From the NCBI GenBank assembly GCA_003550325.1, contig QKWP01000054.1, forward strand, positions 387,290 through 451,289: 64,000 nt of DNA. The letters run 5' to 3'. Position numbers and translations under genes: made by a program. Below the pieces are notes generated by a model that saw nothing but the letters and a program-made list of their open reading frames with translations, did no database searches and had not been told where the DNA came from. Source of the stretch: Gigaspora rosea (taxonomy: Eukaryota > Glomeromycota > Glomeromycetes > Diversisporales > Gigasporaceae). Shown here one piece after another: positions 1 to 10,925 of the stretch (its first letter is position 1; each line of letters starts with the position of its first letter).

Positions 1-2
1 GA

Positions 3-164
3 TTGGCAGAAGCTCTTTATAAAAACACCACCTTAAACCACATTGATAACAACTTTGGCTCTGAGGGAGAAAATGCATTATCTAAAAATTTTCACAAAAA
101 TACTACTTCAACTTCTTTATATATCAATTGGAATAAAAAAATTGCCAGAAGCCATTTTAACTGA
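3..164 (+). CDS. Leucine-rich-repeat protein, C-terminal fragment (cut by window edge)
   Basis: The frame that is open at the first bases reads LAEALYKNTTLNHID..., a repeat of the form AL-x-x-NTTL-x-x-(L/I)-x-x-N-x-x-GSEG. This is the ribonuclease-inhibitor-type LRR pattern (about 28 residues, helix then strand). A second, weaker repeat follows (LSKNFHKNTTSTSL) and the frame stops at TGA 162-164. Proteins built of such repeats are very numerous in Glomeromycotina, often as C-terminal parts of large LRR or NLR-like proteins, and act as protein-binding surfaces. Only about 53 residues are in the window, so the N-terminal domain and function cannot be told. Repeat spacing degrades toward the C terminus (one turn lacks the usual Leu), which may be a natural cap or decay. 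The gene ends about 265 bp from the 3' end of the convergent histidine kinase. Confidence 0.6.
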   Translation: MAEALYKNTTLNHIDNNFGSEGENALSKNFHKNTTSTSLYINWNKKIARSHFN

Positions 165-429
165 TTAATTAAATTCAGTGAAACTTGAGTATATAATCAA
201 CTGAACAGATTTATAACAAAATTTTATATGAAAGGCCATGGTTTGAATGAAGGTTTTTTTTTTAGAAGTAATTATGTAATTAATATGATTAATATTTATT
301 TTTTCATAATAAGGCATATAATATAGACTTATAAAACTTTTTTTTATGATAAAATTTAAAAAATAAATTATTGATATAAGCTTAAAAAAGATGCTATAAC
401 ATTTATAATAATTTTTATTGTAATTAATA

Positions 430-3400
430 TTAATTTTTACCAATCCATTTTATTAGAATTTTTTCAAGCTCATCAGTTTTCAGAGGCTTTGTTAGACAAT
501 CATTTATTCCTAATTCGATGCAAATATTTTGTATCTCTTCAGTAAGTGAATTCGTTAGAATAATAATCGGTATATTTGAAACCGGTGGTTTCATTGCTCT
601 AATCGCTCTTGAAACATCAAAGCCCGACATGATTGGCTAAAGTATAATAATAAATTAATTGTGAACGTAATATATTTCACTTCGACAATAATAAATAAAA
701 ACGTACTAAACTTACTAAATTACATTCCAATAAAATTAGGGAAATTCTGCAAGAATTTATTTGGTTTATATCTGAATTTGATGAACTTGAATATGAATTA
801 TTTAATAAATTAAACTCAGTATCAATCAATTTGACTGCTTCTTGACCATTTTTTGATGAGATTGTTGAATAACCAAGTTTTGAGACTTGTTGCAATGTAT
901 TCAAAAAAATAAAATTTAATTATAGAACTGGTAACTAATAAACTTGCATATTTAAATAAAATTACCTCTAGGCTAATAGAATCATCATCCTAAAATCATA
1001 TTAAAGAATTTCAGGTATTATTATAATATATAAGATGTACTCACTATTCGGCAAAATAAAGAAAAAAGACATACCACACATAAAATACATTTTCCGTTAA
1101 AATCTTTACCAGAAGTACAATTTCTCTTAATATCTCTTCCAGTTACATTTTCATATATATCTTGACTCTCATTACCAATCTTATGAAGTCCATAATCCCT
1201 TACTCGCTTTAGAATATTTTCATTGGTGCACATACTTGTATTATTTTTGTAAGTATTATCATTTTTTCCCATATGATTAAATTGATTGATTAATTTTTTT
1301 AATGTAATTGGAGTATAAATAATGGAGGTTGGTCCCGCAACTTTTTCAGTTAATTTTTTTGCTAATTCATTTCCTTCATTATCTGGAAATGCTATAAAGA
1401 TGATTATCAAATTATTACCATTCAGTTCTAATCCTCTTAATTCTAATACGGCTTTCATGACTTCTTCATTATTTTCATAAAAGTTAATAAATGCTATATC
1501 ATAAGCAGACTGGTTATGTAATTCCTTGTATGTATTTGATGCTTTAATAGCTTTGTCAATGGTATCAAATGAATCAACTTTTTCAACCATTTTAAGATAT
1601 TTTAACATTACGTTTCTCATACTCTCGATTGGATGAATTATTAATATTCGTTGTTGCTTTATATCATGAGGTAATATATAACTTAATTGTTCATCAAATT
1701 GTATATTTAATAACGGAGTTTTTTTAAATTTTGAAATCGTAGTCATTGAAGGTAATATCTCAATGTTCCATGTAAACCAAAATTTACTTCCTTTTCCTAA
1801 CTGACTTTCTGCATTAATTACTCCTCCATTAATTTTTACAAGGCTTTTACATATTGAAAGACCAAGTCCTGTACCATCTTGCTTCCTAGTAATCGACATA
1901 TCACCTTGTGAAAAGCTTTTCCAAGCATGTTGTATATATTCAGGTTTCATGCTATTATTATTATGATTATTATTATTATGATTATTATTATGATTATTAT
2001 TATTATTATTATTATTATTAAGCTATCAGGCTTATATGTTAAAATACGATGATAATGCATACAATAATAATTAGCTTACCCAATGCCAGTGTCACATAAC
2101 TCAATTAACAGGACACCTTTTTTTATCATTTGACCGTAAGTTGGATTCTCATTGTTTTCATCAACAGATTCTTGCGATAGCATTGAAATTGTCAATATGA
2201 TTTCACCCTTCTCAGTAAATTTAATACTAATAAATTAGAATGAATTATTATAAATACTTGGGTTATGAAAATAAAAATAAACAAAAGTATTATATAAATA
2301 TAATTACGAATTTGATAATAATTCGAATAAAACTTGTTTCAGCCTAGTTAATATGCAATAGATAAGTATTAAATTTTAAAATTTTTTTTTCTATAAGATT
2401 AATTTAATCACCTTTCAGGATCACTCCTAACGTATCTTGGCAATTTATCTACATCATAATTTATAATTAGCTCAATTTTTTTAAACCCAGCCTTTTCTCC
2501 AAATATCTCAATTGTATCATCAAATAACTCTAACAAATCAAATGCTATGTTTACTAGAGTAATCTTTTGTGCTTCTAATTTTGCTGCATCAAGAATATTA
2601 TTTATTATAGATAACAAATCATCAGAGGAGCGTGTCATGACATTAATCATGTCCGTTTGATCAGCAGTCAACTTAGTACCTTCAAAGGAAGAAAGTACGC
2701 CTACTATCGCTCCTAATGGTGTTCGTAATTCTGTGAAAATAAGATTTATTAGTATAATCAAAATTAAATTTAAAGTATGAGATAAAAATAATATACCATG
2801 TGAAGTATTTGCTAATATTTGACCCTTTGCTTCATCTGCAAGTTCAGTAGCTTTTATCTGAATTTCTTTTACAACTTTCTCTTCTAACAAACTTTTATAT
2901 GTAACTGCTAGACTTATTTGATTCGATATTTGTTGTAAAAAATCTATTTCAGAATCGAGCCAAATAGAATTTGAAGGTCTATATATTTTTATCCATCCCC
3001 AAAAACCATCATTTAGCCTTATTTCTACCGATAATATGGATACATTTTTACGAACATCATTGCAATACACATCCAAAGAAATATTCATTCCTGAATTGTT
3101 GTTTAAATATTCTTGTGAATTAGTAAAAATTTGAGATTCATTCCTATCGATATCGTTAATTTCCATGAAAGGATTTGACGAGTCTTCATATAATGCAAGT
3201 ATTTTGTTATTCTTAAATTCATCTTGTTCATTTGAAATAATAATTATTCTTTCACATGGTAATCTATGAAAAATTTCCTCAGCAATATATTTTAATGTTT
3301 CCTTTATACTTGAGCCGGAAAAAAGTTCGGTCGTTATTGAAAGTAATAATTGATTTATTTCTTCTTGCTTACTTTGTTGTAATATTATCTTGCGACGAAG

Positions 3401-6321
3401 AAGCGAAAGCTCAATATTGGCACGAATACGGGTAATTAGTTCTTGAGCAGAAAATGGTTTTATTAAATAATCGTCTGCTCCTTTATCTAGACCTAAAAGT
3501 AAATTCATTAAATATATATATATATATATATATTGATAAATAAAATAGATAGTCACCTTTAATTTTAGAGTCTTCATCAGCTTTTGCGGATAATAATATT
3601 ACAGGAATCAGCTGAGTTTTTGTATTAGATTTTAACGCATCTAATAACTCGTAACCATTCATATTTGGCAACATGATATCTATTATACATTATACCAGTA
3701 TAATTCAACGATTATTTGAGTTATATATCGAATCAAAATATTGTGATTATATAATTACTTACCACTGAGAATTAAATCAGGCAATTTGTCAAGCTTTTTT
3801 AAAATCTTTATAGCATCTCCACCATCATGAGCATGAATGATATCAAATTCTTTTAACAGAACCGATAAATAGCTTCTACAAACATGGATCATTATAAGAA
3901 ATAATTTATAAATATCTATTTATCCGAGTAAAGAAATTCTTACCTCATGTCATTATTATCATCAACAATTAATATTTGATGTTGCTTTCTAACAGTAAGA
4001 TTATCCGTGGAGGAAGGTGATGTAATCTCTTTTGTGAAAACTTTACCAACACTCCAATCATCGTCAACTGACAATTGATCCCTAACAAATTGAGCTTCAG
4101 GCATACTATTTTTTGCCCATTGAGAACATTCTTCTAAATAAAGCTGTCGATTAGTGCATAATTCCCGACCATTATTTATTGGTTTTTCAACGTTATTAAA
4201 CCGTATTTGATTTGTTGGCAGGTGTTCACATCCTATTGGAAACCAACACTTAAACGTCGATCCTTTATTTACCACAGAAGTTACAGTGATATCTCCTCCA
4301 TGGAGTGCAATGAGTTGTTTAACGAGAGCAAGTCCTATTCCAGTACCTTCATGACTACGTGAACTTTGAGATTCTACGCGATAAAAGCGTTGGAATATAT
4401 TTGGGAGAGCAACTTCTGGTATTCCAACTCCTGAATTAAAAAAATCAATTCGAATATCGATATGGTAATATTGTACATAAATTTCAATAATAAATCCAAA
4501 CCGAAGGGTTAATATTTATAAAAGTTATTTTCATTTTTAAGTAGTCATATACAATAGAACAATAAGTTTAGTAAGGAATATTACTAACCTGAATCTGATA
4601 CTTCGAGAACTACCAACTTTTTCTTATCTTTATAGTCAAGATATAAGCGAATGATTATGCTTCCATTCCAAGTATATTTTAGTGCATTCGAACCTATAAC
4701 AAATAAAATATCTTAGTTCATCTCTATACATTTCAATGAATGGACTTTATGGAAAAAATTTTTAGCACACAATTTTAGAAGAAGCTTACAAAGATTAAAT
4801 ACAATTGTTTCATACATATCGTGATCTAAATAAATCTTGTCACTCAGAGAGTGATTAAATTCGTTTGAATGTGGAATATCGATAATGAAATCTAAGCATA
4901 ATGTTCTAGCCATATGTTTAAAGTCTGAAACTAACTCTTGAGTGAATTCAACTATGTCAGTTTCAATATAATTCGCTTCCAATTGATTAGCTTCTATATT
5001 TGAAAACTAAACAAAAGGTGAATCGTCATTAATAGAGTAATTCATGAATTAAGGATATATAAATACGACTTACTTGTAACAAAATATTAATAAGTTTAAG
5101 CAATCGACGGGAATTACGTCTTATAGTTTGAAGATGTGACATTATTGGTGTCTCCCGTGGACTTACATTAATTACATCTTCAAGTGGTGAAAGCATTAAG
5201 GTTAATGGAGCTTACATAATAATAATAAATAAATAAATAAAAAGGTAAGTTTATTTGGATAATACATTCTTAAAATAACATTTTATGACATATAAATACT
5301 TTTTAATTCGTGGCTAATGCCCTGAAAAAACATGATCTTTTGGTAGTTTAAATCGTCTAACACCTTAGACCGCTTCCTTTCTTCTTCTATTGACTTCCCA
5401 TGTAGTAAAAATGTATTCATCTGATTTGCGACTAGCTGACAGATCATAATGTTTTCGAAAGTTCTCTAATAAGTATTATAAATTAAATTTTAAGAATGAA
5501 AACATTCGCATACTTGTAAAAATTCCATATATTTCTCATCAAGTGTGCGCAACCGATTAATACCACAAATCAATACAGCTGATAAAGTTTGATCACCGCC
5601 AAGTGGAATTCTTATTAATAAGAGTATAGCCTGAGAGCCGTCTTTTAAAATGACTTTTACATGAAGACCTTTTTTTATTAAAAGGTGTATTGGCCAAGAT
5701 TCGCATTTTAAAAAAGAATGTGTTGTTTTTTCTCGTTTTATTTCTATATATGTTTCATGATTCTTATCGGTTTCTTTAGATAAATCAATTATTTCGCGAG
5801 TTTCTGGAAAATAATCGGGAAAATGTCTTTCTTTCTTATTGTTTTCATCAAAAGTCGTAGCAGATAGGCGAGCAATCATTGATTCAGAACTAGCATTTAA
5901 TTTATGTTTGATAAAATAAATTAATGCATAACGAATATCTGTATTGTTATCTCTTAATACTTTTGTTATAATGTTGCAGGCACTATCCAATGACTTAATC
6001 TCTTTAAGGAATATTGTATAAATGCAAACGAGTTAATAGATAAAGTCCACACTAATAATACAGTAACCCTACTCGAATTTTTTTTTTTTTTTGTACTTAC
6101 CAGAAGTCCAACGTCCAAATTCGCTAAGTGTTTTAAATCTTCGAACACTCAAAACCTTCTGAGTAACCTCTTGTACCAGATTAAATATACCATGGACTGA
6201 GCCATCTGATTTGAAAATCGGACTAAATGAATAGTCAAAGTACTTTTCTTCTTTGTATTCACCGTATAGTATTTCAAAATATTGCTCTTCTTGAAATATG
6301 CCTTTGCCTGTTGTCATTACA
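430..6321 (-). CDS. Dual hybrid sensor histidine kinase (17 exons)
   Basis: This is a two-component sensor kinase that autophosphorylates on His and relays to receiver Asp residues, probably signalling through an Hpt protein. Exons (- strand, 5' to 3'): 6321-6101, 6001-5514, 5465-5300, 5210-5074, 5006-4790, 4693-4589, 4430-3944, 3875-3763, 3679-3557, 3492-2797, 2730-2412, 2343-2308, 2226-2080, 1951-1075, 989-966, 901-716, 636-430. All junctions preserve phase, giving about 1515 residues. Domains: C-terminal half of a PAS (1-73); GAF-like (about 75-236); HisKA 1 with SHELKTPLTL and HATPase 1 with DSGVG and GTGIGLAL (about 265-500); receiver 1 with LILSDIMLP and YLIKPF (about 595-715); GAF-like (about 740-890); HisKA 2 with SHELRTPLG and HATPase 2 with DTGIG and GTGLGLS (about 910-1150); pseudo-receiver without Asp (about 1165-1290); receiver 3 with CVDDDS and CLTKPLK but LLEC in place of LxxD (about 1370-1515). 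The intron between 966 and 901 has no AG acceptor. The 5' end is uncertain: a phase-compatible mini-exon at 6587-6556 (GTAGGT donor) gives an ATG but does not supply the missing PAS half. No transmembrane segment was seen, so the protein is probably cytosolic. Confidence 0.88.
1953..2021. repeat. (ATT)n microsatellite inside a histidine-kinase intron
   Basis: An interrupted ATT/ATG trinucleotide array fills the acceptor end of the 1952-2079 intron. On the coding strand it gives an AAT-rich tract right up to the AG before exon 14, so no ordinary polypyrimidine tract is present there. Confidence 0.85.
3506..3534. repeat. (TA)n dinucleotide run inside a histidine-kinase intron
   Basis: A pure AT run lies in the short intron between exons 9 and 10 (3493-3556). 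It does not touch the splice sites. Confidence 0.85.
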
Positions 6322-8271
6322 CTACATATTTAAGAAAAGTTTAGATATTAAGATGAATTTTCTTCAAATTACTACGACAGCTGAAGCTAAAAGTTTGAGG
6401 GTCTCATTTAAGTATGTAAAGCCTATTGAAAGCCCATTTGTACTCTTTTTTAAGAATTCTAATCTAAATCTAGCCAAAATACTACAACTTTAAATTTAAT
6501 CTTAAAAATAGGTTCAAATTACAGTTTCAGCTATCATAATTATTGTTCAACCTACGTTTTAAGTTGCGAAAGTTGATAATCAGGCATGGTTATAATTTTA
6601 TTAGCTGATTTTCCTATTTCTAATTATATTAAAAAAATGTTAAATTGACAAAACTTATTATAAATATTTGATGTGAAATGATATAATTAACCGTATGAAT
6701 TCCTCGCTACACGTAATTGCAGAAATGCTACACAAACACACAGAATTAGCGTTTTAAAACTAACTAAATCAGATGACCCAGTGAATTATAAGATTATTTA
6801 CCTTTATTAAATATCGTAATCAAATCAGGGCCAAGGAAAAGACAGATGGGATATGCAGATTGGAGGCACAAATCCTAATATTGATATATGATATATTGAC
6901 ACGCAATTTTTATAAATTTTATTAAAAGATTCAAATTTTTTCAAAAAAAAAAACAAACACAATTACAAATTACCAATGAATTTTTTATCTTGGGGTCCCA
7001 TGAGTCCATAGGGCCAAGAGAAGTCGTTGACCAATCATAATTGTAGACAATGGTGAATTCCTCATTTTCGGTATCATCACCATGGTAGGTCAAAGGTAGA
7101 GACATATGAATTAGAAATGAATGAAAAAACTGTCAAGGAGAATAATAGGTCAATTAATCATGAGAATACTTTTACAGTGGTAATTTATTATATTAAAACT
7201 ATTAAAATTTCTTTTCATACATGTTAATTAGGGAACGGCTATCGTTATAAATTTTTTTTATATAGATATGTTTTGGTAAAATGAGTAGCTTTATCATTTA
7301 GGCTCTTTATATATCAATATTCTAGGATATTTTCTTTTTATATGTATATAATCAAATTTTGCATAAACCAATGTACGTACGTATGGAATTTTCCATTTGT
7401 GATTATCCGCCAAGCAATACTTTTTGGGATTATGTCTTACACAAGTATATGCATTATTCCCCTAGTAATATGTGTAACGATTTCAATTTAGCATTAATAA
7501 TTGAGTAATACGTAATCCCAGGCACTCCCCAAACTCATGCTTATATAAGATAATATTTGTGCTTAGTATATTTTTGTTTAGTGCAAATACTTACGTACGC
7601 ACATACGTGCACTAAAAAGAGAATGTCGGAATTATGTCACACAAATGGAAAATGTTCTCCTTCTAGCAATTTCTGACTATTTTTACGATTTTATTAAAAT
7701 ATTAAGTTCTATTTATACATTGTATGGTTTTATCTCTCGTCAAATTGATAAATTAATGAGATATTTTTAATTTGAAAAAAAAAAATCAATTTCTCGAAGA
7801 TGGCTCTAAAAATATAATAATCCATCAGAAGGCCATTAATTCAACTTTGTGAATTGAACTCAAGAATGCAATTTTGCTTACGCTAAATTTATAAAAATAA
7901 ATTGTTACTATAGTGACGTGAGCAAAGCAAAAATGTATACTGTAATTGATAATTTTTGTGTCTCTCGCTTCCGCATTTTCTGTTACAATAACGATTATGC
8001 ATATACAACCGCGTATACGCTCAAAATATCGCAAATACGCACAATTTACAGGTATACGCCCAGATCTCAGCGTAATCGTTCAAAAAATAACGTATACGTT
8101 TTAAGAAGTTGACATATATAAAGTACCTGCTCTCATCAATGTTGTTATCCGGCAGGTATTATGTAAACACTAACGGAAAAAATTCCCATAAATTTTTAAT
8201 GAAATCATGTGACAAATTCTTATTAATTTATAAGATAAAAATCTGCGGAAGTAATATAGAATTCTTTCCAT
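6322..8271. other. Intergenic stretch upstream of the histidine kinase
   Basis: AT-rich DNA with no convincing exon on either strand. I looked on the - strand for the missing N-terminal PAS half and found only one phase-compatible mini-exon candidate (6587-6556, beginning MPDYQLSQ). Short GTACGTAC runs occur near 7376 and 7592. From about 8141 a GTTATCCGGCAGGTATTATG motif begins whose inverted partner lies beyond the adjacent hAT element, at 9354-9374. Confidence 0.5.
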
Positions 8272-8279
8272 AAGTGTAT

Positions 8280-9340
8280 CAGAGTTGGCGTCGAAACGAA
8301 ACAATAGGCGTACTAAACTAATTAAATCATATGAAGATCATTAACTGTTAATTTCGGATTTTTTTTTTATAGGCCGTATATTTAAATAATTAAATAATTT
8401 TTTTTTTTAATTAACTATCTCTAGTTGAGAGCTTCAAATTAAAAAAACAAACCCAAAAAAAAAAAAAAACATACGCACTTTCGTTAGATACTTGTGCTAA
8501 TAAATGTAAATTTAGTTTTATAATTATTTTTTTAACAAAATTGATTAACAAAATTTAGCCATTAATAAATCCGAAATTAATGATCTTCATATATTACCCT
8601 AACTAATGTTTGATATCCGAAACAAGGGTTCTAATCCTAAACTAGTTTCGGATTTTGTAAAAAAAGCGAAGTTCCGAAACTCGAAACTCAAAAATATAAT
8701 CCGAAACTCAAAAATATAATATGGCAGCTTTTAAAATTTATTATAAAGTTTACTCATTTTTAAAATTATTTTTGAACAAAATTATAAAATTATTTAACTC
8801 TGTGGTAACATATCAATTCGATCATTAGTTAGATATGGACGTACTATTACTTATTATTACTTAATATTGCATCCAATTTATACGTAGCAAGTAAAAAAAA
8901 ATTGATGTTTGCAAAGCAACTTTGATTGTCAGGATATAAACTCCGGAATTATGTCTTTCATGTTGTACTTAATGAATCATAATAACAAAAAGAACTGCAC
9001 GCATGCAATATAATTGTTGGATGCATTTCAGTCCAAATAGTGCAGGACGTTCAAACATTATTGAATTCTTTAAGAAGATATATAACATACATCAGTGTGA
9101 TTTGATGTATATTGAAGATATATAGCATTCATCAGTGCATTTGGTGCATAATTAAAAGAGATATATAATACATCAAATGCAATCAATGTATATGCAAGTT
9201 TGGGTAGTTTTTGGTTTCAGGCGAGGTTTCGGGTTTCGGATGAGGTTTCGGGTTTCGAGTTTCGGATCAGGTTTCGGAAGATATAATCCGAAAACCGAAA
9301 CTTTCGGATTTGGCACAAAAGGGTTTCGACGCCAACTCTG
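8280..9340. mobile_element. hAT-type non-autonomous DNA transposon (1061 bp)
   Basis: The ends are an 18-bp perfect terminal inverted repeat, CAGAGTTGGCGTCGAAAC at 8280-8297 and its complement at 9323-9340. The element is bracketed by a perfect 8-bp duplication, AAGTGTAT (8272-8279 and 9341-9348). An 8-bp target duplication and CAGAGTTG-type ends are hallmarks of hAT elements. The interior has an inverted repeat (about 8331-8361 against 8567-8592), short direct repeats based on CCGAAACTCAAAAATATAAT and GGTTTCGGGTTTCG, and no transposase frame. It must therefore have been moved by an enzyme encoded elsewhere. It appears nested in an older repeat rich in GGATAAC motifs (8141-8271 and 9349-9500). 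Confidence 0.85.
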
Positions 9341-9348
9341 AAGTGTAT

Positions 9349-10606
9349 ACATCATACCTGCTAGATAAACTTGTTATCTGGCATGATATAATCGGATAAC
9401 TGTAGGGTTTATCTGGTTATCTGTAAATTAAAAAATGGCAGTTATCCGGATACAACTTTTACAAAAAGGATACTGATAAACGGATAAACAGATATCCGGG
9501 TCCATACACAGTATAATAGCAACGCACAAATAGGGATGGTAAAAAAAAAACGGGGTTAAACTGTTTTTTAAATGTATTGTTAAAATTTTGCTGAAACTGC
9601 TGAACTGAAAACACTGCTTCTGATCGGTTAATTTTAATTGTCAGCCGAGAAAATTCTTGAATACAGAGTACTAACACTAATTGTTTTTTGATTATTAGGA
9701 ACGGAAGTGTATGGTTATATGAGGAGTGAAGTAGTGTGTGCAAATATGCGCTTTTAATTGGTTACCTTTTCACATGTCATTATATCTATATTTGTACCGT
9801 TTTATCTATAATTGTATACATATTAGGAATGAAGTACAAAGTACGCAAAGTATGCTTTACGAGCAAGGAAATTGTGTGTGCGATTCTCGGTATCTGATTA
9901 GTCTGCATGTCTCTATTTATCACAAATCGTTTATTATTGCATCCCCTTTTTCAAAATTTAATATAACCAAGATTAATTAATCGGTCATGCCTATAGTAAA
10001 AGCCGAATCCATAGTATGTTCACAGATACTATAATAAATGTTAGTAACCATGGTTTTGGGGCATAATATCAGTTGTCCGACACAAATTTTCGCATATATT
10101 TTTAGAATTTTTTTTATTTGGATTTTTTATTGGATTTTTTATTGGGCTGATGAAATGATAATCAATGATCATCAAAGATTTGAACTAAATTTTTTGCACG
10201 GTGTTGTTCGAAAAATTTTCATTAATTTTAGCAACACTTTTCTATAATTAGCATCTTTCCATAATTAATTGATCATTAATATATTTCCGGGTAACAATTA
10301 CTATACCCATGCATAGTTAATTCCCATTACCGCATTTCTTGTAAATAGTCGTTCTTCTTATCTCATTTTTGGTAATAGTGTTATTCAAGTTGGGATAAGT
10401 TGGGACATAATTGGGTCATGGTCCACAAAACCACCTTCCGACTTTTACCGAAAATTTTTTGATCAAACTAAAGTGTAAGTCCTTATTTCAATTTTTACCC
10501 TACATTGATATAATAATTTATCAGGATATTTTAACTTGAAGGCATTCTAAAATAGATTAACGGCAAAAGATTAACGATTCAATTAATTTTAGATTGGTCA
10601 ATCAAT
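9349..10606. other. Non-coding stretch with GGATAAC-motif repeat remnant
   Basis: The first 150 bp carry several GGATAAC or TTATCTGG motifs in both orientations, a remnant of the repeat interrupted by the hAT insertion. From 9500 to 10606 nothing with coding or repeat character was recognised; the small open frames there have no domain-like composition. Confidence 0.45.
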
Positions 10607-10925
10607 ACATACTCGTTATTGGTCATGTCGTTGATGATAACTGATTATTCACTAAGACACTGTGCTTATGACGTGACCAAAGAGCGCATCATAATGCGGT
10701 GTCTGCTGTGAAGAAATCAGCGATTATCGTTAACATGACTCAATAACTACATTATTGTACATTTCTGACGTAAGCACCTAGTCATTCTTATTGGGACATG
10801 TTCCACAAATTTTGTTCACCTCCGATAGGAGGTGAACAAAGTTTGTATCATGTATTAGAATTGACCCAATAACATGCATGAAATGACTAGGCGCTCACAT
10901 AAGAAGTGTGCAATAATGTATAGTC
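10607..10925. mobile_element. Foldback element, copy 1 of a two-copy family
   Basis: It consists of a unique-looking module (10607-10750, with GATAACTGATTATTCACTA and TATGACGTGACC) followed by a long imperfect palindrome. The left arm at about 10752-10824 pairs with the right arm at about 10829-10922, around the near-symmetric centre CACCTCCGATAGGAGGTG. The same module plus palindrome occurs in inverted orientation at 40564-40895, which supports a dispersed mobile foldback and argues against a local hairpin. No coding capacity was seen and no clear target duplication could be set. Confidence 0.65.

Noticed and set aside
165..443. 92-codon frame on - strand at the kinase 3' end
   Set aside because: Tyr/Ile/Asn/Lys-rich random composition; overlaps the true kinase stop region and has no domain.
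5966..6148. Frame on - strand overlapping the first kinase intron
   Set aside because: Crosses a well-supported intron between exons ending 6101 and starting 6001.
6227..6493. 88-codon + strand frame
   Set aside because: Antisense to kinase exon 1; composition typical of a shadow frame.
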